Shown here: in pieces, positions 53,984 through 63,688 of the stretch
How the letters are laid out: every line of letters starts with the position of its first letter
Numbering within the stretch: position 1 is the stretch's first letter
DNA from: CAMCXE01 sp046347475
GTDB taxonomy: Bacteria; Pseudomonadota; Gammaproteobacteria; Pseudomonadales; Cellvibrionaceae
Direction: 5' to 3'
Length of the DNA: 64,000 nucleotides
NCBI GenBank assembly: GCA_046347475.1
Contig: JAXMGD010000005.1
Coordinates: 372,001-436,000 of the forward strand
Position numbers and translations under genes: made by a program
Notes under the pieces: generated by a model
Seen by the model: only the letters and a program-made list of their open reading frames with translations
Told to the model about the DNA's origin: nothing
The model's database searches: none

Positions 53984-56900
53984 ATGTCACGCCATGCCAG
54001 TTTGAACCGCGCCTACGCCCTTGTCTGGAACGATGGGCAACAAGCCTACGTCCCAGCCCCTGAAACCACACGCCGAGGCGGAAAACGCAAGGCGACTGTG
54101 CTGGCCACAGCCATCGCTGCGGTGTGTACAAGTGCCTTTTCCTACGCGGACGGCGCAGTGGGGCTGGGGGCCAATGCCCTACCCACGGGGGGGCAAGTCA
54201 GTGCGGGGCAAGCCAGCATTACCCAAACGGCCGGGCAAATGCAGATTCAGCAAACCACGGATCGGGCGGCCATTGATTGGCAGAGTTTTAATATAGGCAG
54301 TAATGCGCAGGTAACGTTTGCGCAGCCGTCGGCCAGTTCTATTTCACTGAACCGAGTGCTCGGGCAGGAAGCCAGCCAAATTTACGGCCATCTGCAGGCG
54401 AACGGACAGGTGTTCCTGTTGAACGCGAACGGTGTGATGTTTGCGCCCAGCGCAAGCGTTGACGTGGGCGGTTTGCTCGCCTCGACACGCAACCTGAGCA
54501 ATGAGGATTTTCTGGCCAATCGGCTCACGCTCAGTGGCGATGGCAATGGGCAAGTGGTAAACCAAGGCGATATCTCGGCGTTACACGGAGGCTACGTGGC
54601 GCTGGTGGGTGCCCAGGTGATCAACGAGGGTGCCATCCATGCCGAGCAGGGCGCTGTGCATCTGGCCGCTGCCGATCAGGTGACACTGAAAATCGATGGT
54701 GCGGGTTTAACCGGTTTGACGGTGGACCGTGGCACCTTGAATGCACTGGCCTCGAATAAGGGCTTGATCAAAGCCGACGGTGGCCGAATTTACCTCACCG
54801 CCGAGGCCCTCGACCATGTCGCTAGGGCAGTGGTAAATAACGAGGGTGTGCTGGAGGCGCAGACGGTGGAAAACCGCAATGGCACCATCGTACTGATGGG
54901 GGATATGACCAGCGGTGAAGTGCAGGTGGGCGGCCGCATTGATGCCTCGGCACCCAATGGTGGCGAAGGCGGCTTCATTGAGACTTCCGCAGCGCAGGTA
55001 ACCTTGGCGCCCAATCATGAGATCACCACCCTTGCCAATACCGGCAAGACCGGGACCTGGCTGATTGACCCAACCGACTTTACCGTGGCTGCCAGTGGCG
55101 GCGACATCACAGGCACTCAACTGTCCAGTGATTTGGGTAGCACCAATGTCACTATTCAAAGCAGCAACGGCGCGGCAGGCACTGGTGGCAATGTTAATGT
55201 GAATGATGTGGTGACCTGGAGCGCCAATAAACTCACCCTCAATGCGCAAAACAATATCAACATCAACGCAAATTTGAATGGCAGCGGCACGGCCAGTTTG
55301 GCTCTGGAGTACGGGCAAGGTGCTGTGGCAAGCGGCAACACCAGCAGTTACACCCTGGCTAGCAATGCCAAGATCGCTCTGCCTGAAGGGAAAAATTTCA
55401 GTACCAAGCTTGGCTCTGACGGCGCGGCTAAGAACTTTTACGTCATCAATAGCCTTGGCGCAGAAGGCAGTTCCACTACCACTGATTTACAGGGCATGCG
55501 CGCCGGTTTAACGGGCAACTATGCACTGGGCGCAGACATAGACGCCTCCCCTACGGCCACTTGGCAAAGCGGGCAGGGGTTTACCTTTATCGGCACCCAG
55601 GGCAACGTGTTCACTGGCAGTTTTGAGGGCCTAGGGCACACCATCGACGGGCTTTTTGAAAACTGGTCGGTAGGTTATGTGGGGCTATTCGGCAAGATCG
55701 ACACCACCGCTCGTATTAGTAACGTGAATTTGACCAATGTAAACATCAAAGGCGGGCTTGATAACGTCGGTGGGCTGGTTGGGTACGCCAGCAAGGGCAG
55801 TGTGATCGAGCACGTTACCGTGCAGGGCAAAATTACCGGTGGTAACAACAGTGTGGGCGGCCTGATTGGGACAAACGATGGCAAAGTCAACGATGCACAT
55901 GCGAACACGGTGTTAGTTACCGGCAAGAATTTTGGAACGGGCGGATTAATTGGCAAACAAACCACCAATGGAGTGACCACCAATTCGGATTCCAGCGGTG
56001 CTGTGAATGGCTTTACCGACGTCGGGGGTCTCATTGGTTCAAGTGTTACTGCACTCGACGGTTTGCATTCCTCGGCTACCGTGACGCCTACCGGCGGTGA
56101 AAGCGGCGGCCTGGTTGGCCGGGCCTACGGTAAGATCAGCAACTCCTACGCAACCGGCAATATCAGTTCTAAAAACGGCGACATGATTGGCGGCTTGGTG
56201 GGCCAGGCCGACAGCACGATTACCGATAGTTACGCTACCGGCAGTGTATATGGCGGCGGCGGCTATACCGGCGGTCTAGTGGGTAAATCCAATGGCAGCA
56301 TTACCAACTCCCATGCCACGGGCAAGGTCGATGGCGCACACTTAGTGGGTGGCTTGGCCGGTTTCCAAAAATTCTCCACAACGGTTTCCGATTCCTACGC
56401 GACAGGCGCCGTCTCGGGGACGCTCTATAGCATTGGCGGCCTTATTGGTTCGATGGGCGGCAGCGTCACCAACTCCTATGCAACCGGTAACGTCACGAGC
56501 AAAACCGATGCGGTGGGTGGCTTGATCGGCAGTTGGTCCAGCGGTGACAGTCCTATCGTCAAAGGCAGCTATGCCACCGGTACCGTAGCGGGGCGCTACG
56601 CAGTGGGCGGATTGATTGGCGATACCGGCGGTTGCGCCTGCTCGATCAGTAATTCGCACGCTAGCGGAAAAATCACCGGTTCGGCAGATTATGTGGGAGG
56701 GTTAATCGGCTATGTGGATTTAGCGTCGATTACCGACTCCTACACCTCAGGCGATGTTTCAGGCGGCAACAATGTCGGCGGCTTGGCTGGGCAGGGCGTT
56801 AACATTACCAACGCTTATGCCACCGGCAAAGTATCCGGCACCAGCAATATCGGCGGGTTGGTTGGGCTGGAAAAGATGGGCGGCACGGTTAGCGGCGCAT

Positions 56901-59900
56901 CCTATGCAACCGGTACCGTGATTAGCACTGTCGAGGCGGCAGGTGGCTTAGTGGGCCGCAACGAAGGAGCGGTCAAGGGTGATTCCTATTCCACCAGCCT
57001 GGTTACCGGGGTGAAATCGGTGGGCGGCTTGATCGGTGGCAACTATGGCGAAGTGACCAGTGTGCATACCGGCGACACTAAAACCTCCGGCCCGGTAGTG
57101 ACGGGTAGCGAGAATACCGGTGGTTTGATCGGGTACAACAACGCCGCCGTGACCAGTGGAGTGGCGACCGGTGATGTGAAGGCCTCGTCCAATTACTCAG
57201 GCGGGCTAATCGGGTTTAACGATAAGTCGGGTGTGGTTTCAAGCTCAAAAGCCAGCGGCACTGTTAGCGGTGTTAACACCGTCGGTGGCTTGATCGGTGA
57301 AAACGATGGCTCGGTCAGCGCAGGCGTCTTTGAAGTCGGCACCGTCAGTGGCACCGGGATGGTCGGCGGACTGGTGGGCACCAATACCGGCACCATTGGC
57401 AGTGCCTCTTATACCAAACAAGCCGTGACCGGCACGGGTAATGCCGTGGGTGGTCTGGTTGGCAGCAACTCCGGCACCGTCAACGCAGGTTCTTACGCGA
57501 ACGGCGTAGTGAAGGGCGTGGATCAGGTGGGTGGATTGGTGGGCCTTAATAGCGCGGGCTCACTCTATGAAGTCTCTGCCGATGTTGGCACCGTCACTGG
57601 GCACGATCAGGTGGGAGGCTTGGTCGGATCATTCACCGGCGGGACCCTGGGCAAATCGAGTGCGGGCGGCGCGGTTGATGGCAACAATCAAGTTGGCGGC
57701 GCGGTAGGTTCCATCGCCGCCGGTAGCGTTTCTAAAACCTCCGCCACTGGCACCGTCAACGGCGCTAGTGAAGTGGGCGGTTTTGTAGGCGCGGCAGCAA
57801 AAGGCAGCAGCATTCTGACCGGCATGGCAAGCGGTGCCGTCACTGCCACCAGTGTGGCGGGTGGCTTTGTGGGCAGCAATGCCACCTCGCTGCTGGGCGC
57901 ACACAATCTTAACGGCAATGGGGCCCTCAGTACGGTCACCGTTACCAGTGGCCAGGCCGGTGGCTTTGCAGGCAGAAACAGCGGCACATTGAGTGAAGTC
58001 CTCAGCGGTGCCGATATCAATATCACTGGAGCGGTGCAAGATGTTGGTGGCATTGTTGGCCTCAACAGCGGCACAGTGCAGACCTCTGCTGCTATTAATG
58101 TTGTTCAGGCAACTCAGGGCACCAACGTAGGTGGCTTAGTTGGAAGCAACACCAGCACGGGCATAGTTACGAAGTCTTTTGCCGCGAGTAGTGTCACGGG
58201 TTATGACGCTGTGGGCGGATTGGTGGGCAGCAATGACGGCGGGATTAGCATTGCATACTCGACTGGAGGCGTAGGTGGGCACGATGGCGTGGGCGGCCTA
58301 ATTGGCTCACAAAGCACTTCGGGCAGTGCCTCTAATGTGTATGCCGCCACTGCAACCTCAGGTAATTCGGATGTCGGCGGACTGATCGGTAAAGCGGGCG
58401 GCAGTGTTAGCTACGCCTATGCCCTGGGTCCGGTAGCAGGTACGGGCAACAATATCGGCGGCTTCTTCGGCAGCAAGAATGATGCGACAAGCAAGAATAA
58501 TTTTTACGATCTAGTGAGCACCACGCAGTCGCACGCTAACGGCGACTACCTGGCACAAGGCGAGGGGGCAGTTGGAAAAACCACCGAGCAGATGAAAGCC
58601 GCCGCCACTTTTAGCGGTTGGGATCTGAGTAGCACCGGTTCCCATGACAAGGTGTGGCGCTCGTACGATGGACAAGCAAGCCCGCTGCTCACCTATTGGC
58701 TGACGCCGCTCACCATCACAGGCACCATGGGTGATCCAGAAACCCATCAGTACAACGGTAAGGTGCAATCCATAGCGGCGAGCGATATCAAGTACACCGA
58801 AACCCTTGCCGAGGGCCATTTGCTAGGGGCTGCACCGGTCGTCAGTGGCAAAAACGTCGGCGTCTACACTGCCACCTCTGGCTACTACTCCGATCAACAG
58901 GGCTACGACATAACAACCCCTAGCTGGAGCACCTCACTCACCATAACACCCGTTGCATTGACCGCTACCGCTGCATCTACCAGCCGTACCTATGATGGCA
59001 GCGCCAAGGCCCAACTGGCCGCAGGCGGTATCACGTTGACCGGGTTTGTGGGTGAAGAAGGCGCAACTTCACTGGCTGAGAACGGTACTTACAACTCTCA
59101 AAACGTGAGCGACGCCACCAGTGTTAACTATGGTGTGCTGACCACCAGCGACTTTACCGCTACAGGCGGTACCCTTTGGAGTAACTACAGCTTGTCCGAG
59201 AGCGCCCTTACCGGCGCGGGCAGTATCACGGCTAAAGCCTTAACCGCTGCAGCCGCAAGCACCAGCCGAACCTACGATGGCAGCACCCAGGCCCAACTGG
59301 CGGCAGGCGGTATCACCCTCACCGGTTTTGTGGGTGAAGAAGGCGCGACCTCGCTGGCGAAGAACGGCACCTACAACTCTCAAAACGTCAGCGACGCCAC
59401 CAGCGTTAACTACGGTGTATTGGGTTCCAGCGACTTTACCGCTACAGGCGGTACCCTCTGGAGTAACTACAGCCTGTCCGAGAGCGCCCTTACCGGCGCG
59501 GGCAGTATCACGGCTAAGGCATTAACGGCCTCAGCCGCGAGCACCAGCCGAACCTACGACGGCAGCGCCAAGGCCCAACTAGCGGCAGGTGGCATCACGC
59601 TCAGCGGCTTTGTGGGTGAAGAAGGCGCGACCTCACTAACCAAGAACGGTATCTACAACTCTCAAAACGTCAGCGACGCCAGCAGCGTTAACTACGGTGT
59701 CTTAGGTTCCAGCGACTTTACGGCTACAGGCGGTACCCTGTGGAGCAACTACAGTCTGTCGGAAACAGCTCTAACCGGCGCGGGCAGCATCACAGCTAAA
59801 GCCTTAACAGCAACAGCCGCGAGCACCAGCCGAACCTACGACGGCAGCGCCAAGGCCCAACTGGCGGCAGGCGGTATCACTCTTACGGGTTTTGTGGGTG

Positions 59901-61825
59901 AAGAAGGCGCCACCTCATTGGCGAAAAATGGTACCTACAACTCTCAAAACGTAAGCGACGCCAGCAGCGTTAATTACGGTGTATTAGGTACCAGCGACTT
60001 TACCGCTACAGGCGGCACGATCTGGAGTAACTACAGCTTGTCCGAGAGCGCACTTACCGGCGCGGGCAGCATTACGGCTAAAGCCTTAACAGCAACAGCC
60101 GCGAGCACCAGCCGAACCTACGATGGCAGCACCAAGGCCCAACTGGCGGCAGGCGGTATCACCCTCACCGGCTTTGTGGGTGAAGAAGGCGCGACCTCAT
60201 TAACCAAGAACGGCACTTACGACTCCCAGAACGTGAGCGACGCCACCAGCGTTAACTATGGTGTATTAGGTTCCGGCGACTTCACGGCTACAGGCGGTAC
60301 CTTGTGGAGTAACTACAGCCTATCCGAAACAGCTCTAACCGGCGCGGGCAGCATTACGGCTAAAGCCTTAACCGCGAGCGCCGCGACCACCAGCCGAGTC
60401 TACGACGGCAGCACTAAGGCCCAACTGGTAGCAGGTGGTATCACGCTCAGTGGCTTTGTGGGTGAAGAAGGCGCAACCTCGCTAGCCAAGAACGGTATCT
60501 ACAATTCCCGGAATGTGAGCGACGCCACCAGCGTTAACTATGGCGCGCTTGCTACCAGCGACTTTACAACCGCAGGCGGTACCCTCTGGAGTAACTACAG
60601 CTTGTCCGAGACCGCCCTTACCGGCGCGGGCAGTATCACGGCTAAAGCCCTAACAGCAACAGCCGCGAGCACCAGCCGCACCTACGATGGCAGCACCAAG
60701 GCCCAGCTAGCCGCAGGTGGCATCACGCTCAGCGGCTTTGTAGGTGAAGAAGGCGCGACCTCGCTTGCCAAGAACGGTACCTATAACGCCAAGAACGTGA
60801 CCGAAGCCAGCAGCGTTAACTACGGCGTATTGGGCAGCAGCGACTTTACGGCTGCAGAGGGCACCCTGTGGAGCAACTACAGCTTGACCCAAAGCGCACT
60901 CACCGGCGCGGGTAGCATTACGGCTAAGGCATTGACGGCAACTGCCACGAGCACCAGCCGCACCTACGATGGCAGCACTGCGGTGCAGCTAGCGGCCGGC
61001 GGCATCACGCTCAGCGGCTTTGTGGGTGAAGAAGGCGCGACCTCACTGGCCAAGAACGGCACCTACAACTCTAAAAATGTCAGCGAAGCCACCAGCGTCA
61101 ACTATGGTGTACTGGCTACTGGCGACTTTACTGCGGCCAACGGCACTCAATGGAGCAACTACGCTCTGCCCGGTACAGCGCTCACAGGGGCGGGCAGTAT
61201 CACGCCGAGAGCGCTCACGGTGAGTCTGCAAGGAACCGTTGAGAAAATGGTGGATGGCAACACCAAAGCAACCCTGGTACCCACAAACTACGCCATCAAC
61301 AATGTTGTTAGCGGTGAGAGCATCAGTATCGAGCAGCCAACAGGTCAGTTCGACACCGCAATCCCCGGTACCGGTAAGTTGGTTGCAGTGGTGTTGAGCA
61401 ACAGCGACTATCGCGCAGGCAGCAACACGCTCTTAGCGAACTATCAACTCAGGACGGGGGATCTGTCCGGAAATGTCGGCCAAATCAGCCAAAATAACGT
61501 GGACGCCAATAATGAAGGGCAGTTGAGCGGCAATGTAGGCACGATTTCTCTGCCGCAGGCATTCAACGGTGTGTTGACCGCCTTGCCCAGCAGTGGAACC
61601 TCTTCCGATCAAGGCACTGCCGTCATTACGGTATCGAATGCGGGGCGCACAGAGGTGGTCAGCAGCACTAGGCCGGTAACCAGTCCGCTGGCCCCAGCTA
61701 GCCCTTCCGTTGTCAGCGGCAACACGCGGGAAAACTTACTGTCTCGTCGCGCATTTAGTATTGGCGATGGCGGTATTCGCTTGCCCCAGGGGGTTCGAGG
61801 CTCCGATAAAGATGCTTCGCAATAA
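53984..61825 (+). CDS. TpsA: large filamentous-haemagglutinin-like adhesin with GLUG motifs and tandem YDG/MBG repeats
   Basis: 2613 aa. An extended signal peptide (ESPR type: NRAYALVWNDGQQAYVPAPE, then a basic and hydrophobic stretch) runs to about residue 57. The TPS secretion domain follows (about 60-300: GQVSAGQASI, IDWQSFNIGSNAQVTF, NRVLGQEASQIYGHLQANGQVFLLNANGVMF). About 33 GLUG-type motifs (GGLVG/GGLIG) occupy 590-1500. An MBG-like module (about 1580-1655) comes next, then eight near-identical 94-residue YDG-type repeats (1656-2407), a ninth divergent one, and a short C-terminal tail. Exported by TpsB, it would be surface-held or released and act in adhesion or biofilm. GGGAG precedes the ATG. 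tpsB follows after 97 bp. Confidence 0.95.
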   Translation: MSRHASLNRAYALVWNDGQQAYVPAPETTRRGGKRKATVLATAIAAVCTSAFSYADGAVGLGANALPTGGQVSAGQASITQTAGQMQIQQTTDRAAIDWQSFNIGSNAQVTFAQPSASSISLNRVLGQEASQIYGHLQANGQVFLLNANGVMFAPSASVDVGGLLASTRNLSNEDFLANRLTLSGDGNGQVVNQGDISALHGGYVALVGAQVINEGAIHAEQGAVHLAAADQVTLKIDGAGLTGLTVDRGTLNALASNKGLIKADGGRIYLTAEALDHVARAVVNNEGVLEAQTVENRNGTIVLMGDMTSGEVQVGGRIDASAPNGGEGGFIETSAAQVTLAPNHEITTLANTGKTGTWLIDPTDFTVAASGGDITGTQLSSDLGSTNVTIQSSNGAAGTGGNVNVNDVVTWSANKLTLNAQNNININANLNGSGTASLALEYGQGAVASGNTSSYTLASNAKIALPEGKNFSTKLGSDGAAKNFYVINSLGAEGSSTTTDLQGMRAGLTGNYALGADIDASPTATWQSGQGFTFIGTQGNVFTGSFEGLGHTIDGLFENWSVGYVGLFGKIDTTARISNVNLTNVNIKGGLDNVGGLVGYASKGSVIEHVTVQGKITGGNNSVGGLIGTNDGKVNDAHANTVLVTGKNFGTGGLIGKQTTNGVTTNSDSSGAVNGFTDVGGLIGSSVTALDGLHSSATVTPTGGESGGLVGRAYGKISNSYATGNISSKNGDMIGGLVGQADSTITDSYATGSVYGGGGYTGGLVGKSNGSITNSHATGKVDGAHLVGGLAGFQKFSTTVSDSYATGAVSGTLYSIGGLIGSMGGSVTNSYATGNVTSKTDAVGGLIGSWSSGDSPIVKGSYATGTVAGRYAVGGLIGDTGGCACSISNSHASGKITGSADYVGGLIGYVDLASITDSYTSGDVSGGNNVGGLAGQGVNITNAYATGKVSGTSNIGGLVGLEKMGGTVSGASYATGTVISTVEAAGGLVGRNEGAVKGDSYSTSLVTGVKSVGGLIGGNYGEVTSVHTGDTKTSGPVVTGSENTGGLIGYNNAAVTSGVATGDVKASSNYSGGLIGFNDKSGVVSSSKASGTVSGVNTVGGLIGENDGSVSAGVFEVGTVSGTGMVGGLVGTNTGTIGSASYTKQAVTGTGNAVGGLVGSNSGTVNAGSYANGVVKGVDQVGGLVGLNSAGSLYEVSADVGTVTGHDQVGGLVGSFTGGTLGKSSAGGAVDGNNQVGGAVGSIAAGSVSKTSATGTVNGASEVGGFVGAAAKGSSILTGMASGAVTATSVAGGFVGSNATSLLGAHNLNGNGALSTVTVTSGQAGGFAGRNSGTLSEVLSGADINITGAVQDVGGIVGLNSGTVQTSAAINVVQATQGTNVGGLVGSNTSTGIVTKSFAASSVTGYDAVGGLVGSNDGGISIAYSTGGVGGHDGVGGLIGSQSTSGSASNVYAATATSGNSDVGGLIGKAGGSVSYAYALGPVAGTGNNIGGFFGSKNDATSKNNFYDLVSTTQSHANGDYLAQGEGAVGKTTEQMKAAATFSGWDLSSTGSHDKVWRSYDGQASPLLTYWLTPLTITGTMGDPETHQYNGKVQSIAASDIKYTETLAEGHLLGAAPVVSGKNVGVYTATSGYYSDQQGYDITTPSWSTSLTITPVALTATAASTSRTYDGSAKAQLAAGGITLTGFVGEEGATSLAENGTYNSQNVSDATSVNYGVLTTSDFTATGGTLWSNYSLSESALTGAGSITAKALTAAAASTSRTYDGSTQAQLAAGGITLTGFVGEEGATSLAKNGTYNSQNVSDATSVNYGVLGSSDFTATGGTLWSNYSLSESALTGAGSITAKALTASAASTSRTYDGSAKAQLAAGGITLSGFVGEEGATSLTKNGIYNSQNVSDASSVNYGVLGSSDFTATGGTLWSNYSLSETALTGAGSITAKALTATAASTSRTYDGSAKAQLAAGGITLTGFVGEEGATSLAKNGTYNSQNVSDASSVNYGVLGTSDFTATGGTIWSNYSLSESALTGAGSITAKALTATAASTSRTYDGSTKAQLAAGGITLTGFVGEEGATSLTKNGTYDSQNVSDATSVNYGVLGSGDFTATGGTLWSNYSLSETALTGAGSITAKALTASAATTSRVYDGSTKAQLVAGGITLSGFVGEEGATSLAKNGIYNSRNVSDATSVNYGALATSDFTTAGGTLWSNYSLSETALTGAGSITAKALTATAASTSRTYDGSTKAQLAAGGITLSGFVGEEGATSLAKNGTYNAKNVTEASSVNYGVLGSSDFTAAEGTLWSNYSLTQSALTGAGSITAKALTATATSTSRTYDGSTAVQLAAGGITLSGFVGEEGATSLAKNGTYNSKNVSEATSVNYGVLATGDFTAANGTQWSNYALPGTALTGAGSITPRALTVSLQGTVEKMVDGNTKATLVPTNYAINNVVSGESISIEQPTGQFDTAIPGTGKLVAVVLSNSDYRAGSNTLLANYQLRTGDLSGNVGQISQNNVDANNEGQLSGNVGTISLPQAFNGVLTALPSSGTSSDQGTAVITVSNAGRTEVVSSTRPVTSPLAPASPSVVSGNTRENLLSRRAFSIGDGGIRLPQGVRGSDKDASQ
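55750..58480 (+). repeat. GLUG-motif repeat region of tpsA
   Basis: About 33 copies of GGLVG / GGLIG and close variants (some GGFVG, GGAVG, GGFFG) spaced roughly 20-35 residues apart, separated by SYATG- and TNSHA-like stretches. Nucleotide identity between copies is modest, so this part is older than the 282-bp array downstream. Confidence 0.9.
58949..61204 (+). repeat. Eight 282-bp tandem repeats (94 aa) in tpsA
   Basis: Units begin at 58949, 59231, 59513, 59795, 60077, 60359, 60641 and 60923, an exact 282-bp period with no indels. Each encodes TSRTYDGS..., GFVGEEGATSL, NVSDATSVNYGVL, WSNYSLSESALTGAGSIT. The last two units drift most. A ninth diverged unit follows from 61205. Confidence 0.96.
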
Positions 61826-61922
61826 TCTGTGTGTTTCTTGTTTCAATCGAGGTAACTGATGTACCACACGCCCCCTGCACAGGGGGCGGATGCCTGAATT
61901 CATTTTTAAACGGATCTATTTC

Positions 61923-63605
61923 ATGAAAAAGATGCAAAACTTTGATGTTTTTGGGGCAGTACTCTGGGGGGGCGCATTGGCTCTGGCCCTGGAAACCTCC
62001 GTGCACGCCCAGCCCCTCGCCCCGGATGCGGGACAGACTCTAAGAGAACTGCAGCGGCAGGCCCCGCCAACCCCACCCACCGGCGCCGCAACCTTGAGTG
62101 TTCCCGCCGATACCGCCAGCGCTGGGGATTCCAGCGTGCATTTTCCAGTGCGAGAGGTGCGAGTGCAGGGCAACCAACAACTCTCCAGCGATCTGATCGC
62201 CCCCTTGGTTGCCCCTTTGAACGGCCGCGAAACCAGCCTGAGTGAACTGCGCCAGGCGGCGGCCCAGATTACCGCGCTGTATCGCTCCAAGGGTTTTGTT
62301 GTCTCGCGGGCCTTTGTGCCAGCACAACAGATCACCGATGGTGTGGTGTATATCACGGTACTGGAAGGGCGCCTGAGCGCTGCGAACATACAGAATCAAA
62401 CCAAAAATAAAACCTCGGTCCTGCAACGGATCCTTGGAGCGCAAGCGCTCGAAGGAAAAGTTATTCGCTCTGCCGAACTAGACCGGGAACTCCTTCTGAT
62501 CGCCGACTTGCCAGCGGTTGGCAACGTCTCCGGGGCATTAAAGCCAGGCCAAGAGATTGGCACGTCCGATCTTGTGATTACCGCCGCCCCTGGCAAAAGT
62601 TACAACGGTTCAGTCTCTGTCGATAATTATGGCAACCGCTATACCGGACAAAACCGGCTCGGCGGCAATATCGACCTAAACAGCCCCTTTAATATTGGCG
62701 ACCGCTTATCCATACGCGGCACCCTAACCTACGAGGATTTGCAGTACGGCAGAATCGCCTACGATCTACCTGTCAACGGCGACGGCCTGCGCCTGGGGGC
62801 AGCTTATTCGTCCAGCCAGTATGACCTTGGGCAGGAATTTAAAAACCTCGACGCAACCGGCACGGCTAAGACCAGTGGCCTCAATGCAACTTACCCGCTG
62901 GTGCGTGGCTTAAATGCCAATGTCTGGCTGCGCGGCGCCTATGATGCGCGCGAGCTGAGGGACGAGGTGCGGTTTACCGATGTGAGTACCAGTAAATCCA
63001 TCAAAGCGGCCCTGTTAGATGCTTACGGTGATCTTGCGGACAGCGTCGGCGGCGGTGCCTATTCAACCTGGCGAGCGTCTGCCACCTTTGGTGATCTCGC
63101 CATCAATAACGCAGAAGCTCTCGCATTTGACCAGGCGGCACCGAAGGCCAACGGCAACTATCGCAAGCTGGAACTGGCCGCCACCCGCTTACAGGCGCTG
63201 GCCCCACACACCAGCCTGTACGGCTCGGCCAATGTGCAGTGGGCGGGCAAAAATCTCGATTCATCTGAAAAATTCTCCCTGGGCGGCGCCAATGGTGTAC
63301 GGGCTTATCCGCAGGGTGAAGCCGTAGGCGATAGTGGCTGGTTGGCCAATATAGAAGTGCGCCAGGAGTTGACCGCTGGTATTCAGGGCGCGCTGTTCTA
63401 TGATTACGGCCGAGTCACATACAACAAGGAACCCTTTGCCCCGGATGACAACGATCGCTCGCTAAAAGGGTATGGCGCTTCGCTTAAGTTAAGTTATCGC
63501 GATATTTCGGCCAAAAGCACCATCGCCTGGCGTGATGGAGAGGCCGCGACCAGCGCGCCCGACCGCAATCCACGTTTCTGGCTTGAGGTCAGCACCCTGT
63601 TCTGA
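61923..63605 (+). CDS. TpsB: ShlB/FhaC-type outer-membrane secretion protein
   Basis: 560 aa from the ATG at 61923, which gives a signal peptide (MKKMQNF to VHAQ); an in-frame ATG at 61890 is the alternative and has a nearer G-rich ribosome site. The mature protein starts with a Pro-rich stretch, then POTRA-like domains (about 75-220: FPVREVRVQGNQQLSSDLIAPLV and ITDGVVYITVLEGRLSAANIQ), then a 16-strand barrel including the loop-6-type VRAYPQGEAVGDSGW motif near 458. It recognises the TPS domain and passes TpsA through the outer membrane. It is 97 bp after tpsA. Confidence 0.95.
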   Translation: MKKMQNFDVFGAVLWGGALALALETSVHAQPLAPDAGQTLRELQRQAPPTPPTGAATLSVPADTASAGDSSVHFPVREVRVQGNQQLSSDLIAPLVAPLNGRETSLSELRQAAAQITALYRSKGFVVSRAFVPAQQITDGVVYITVLEGRLSAANIQNQTKNKTSVLQRILGAQALEGKVIRSAELDRELLLIADLPAVGNVSGALKPGQEIGTSDLVITAAPGKSYNGSVSVDNYGNRYTGQNRLGGNIDLNSPFNIGDRLSIRGTLTYEDLQYGRIAYDLPVNGDGLRLGAAYSSSQYDLGQEFKNLDATGTAKTSGLNATYPLVRGLNANVWLRGAYDARELRDEVRFTDVSTSKSIKAALLDAYGDLADSVGGGAYSTWRASATFGDLAINNAEALAFDQAAPKANGNYRKLELAATRLQALAPHTSLYGSANVQWAGKNLDSSEKFSLGGANGVRAYPQGEAVGDSGWLANIEVRQELTAGIQGALFYDYGRVTYNKEPFAPDDNDRSLKGYGASLKLSYRDISAKSTIAWRDGEAATSAPDRNPRFWLEVSTLF

Positions 63606-63688
63606 TGGTTAAACCAACAAGACAGTGCTGCAGATGACGGGGTTGATTGATCTGCGGCCATTTACACCAGACAACCTGACGGATAACC

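Noticed and set aside
54344..58819. Several minus-strand frames opposite tpsA (up to 203 codons)
   Set aside because: They are shadows of the repetitive Gly/Ser/Thr-rich tpsA coding strand with no independent start signals.
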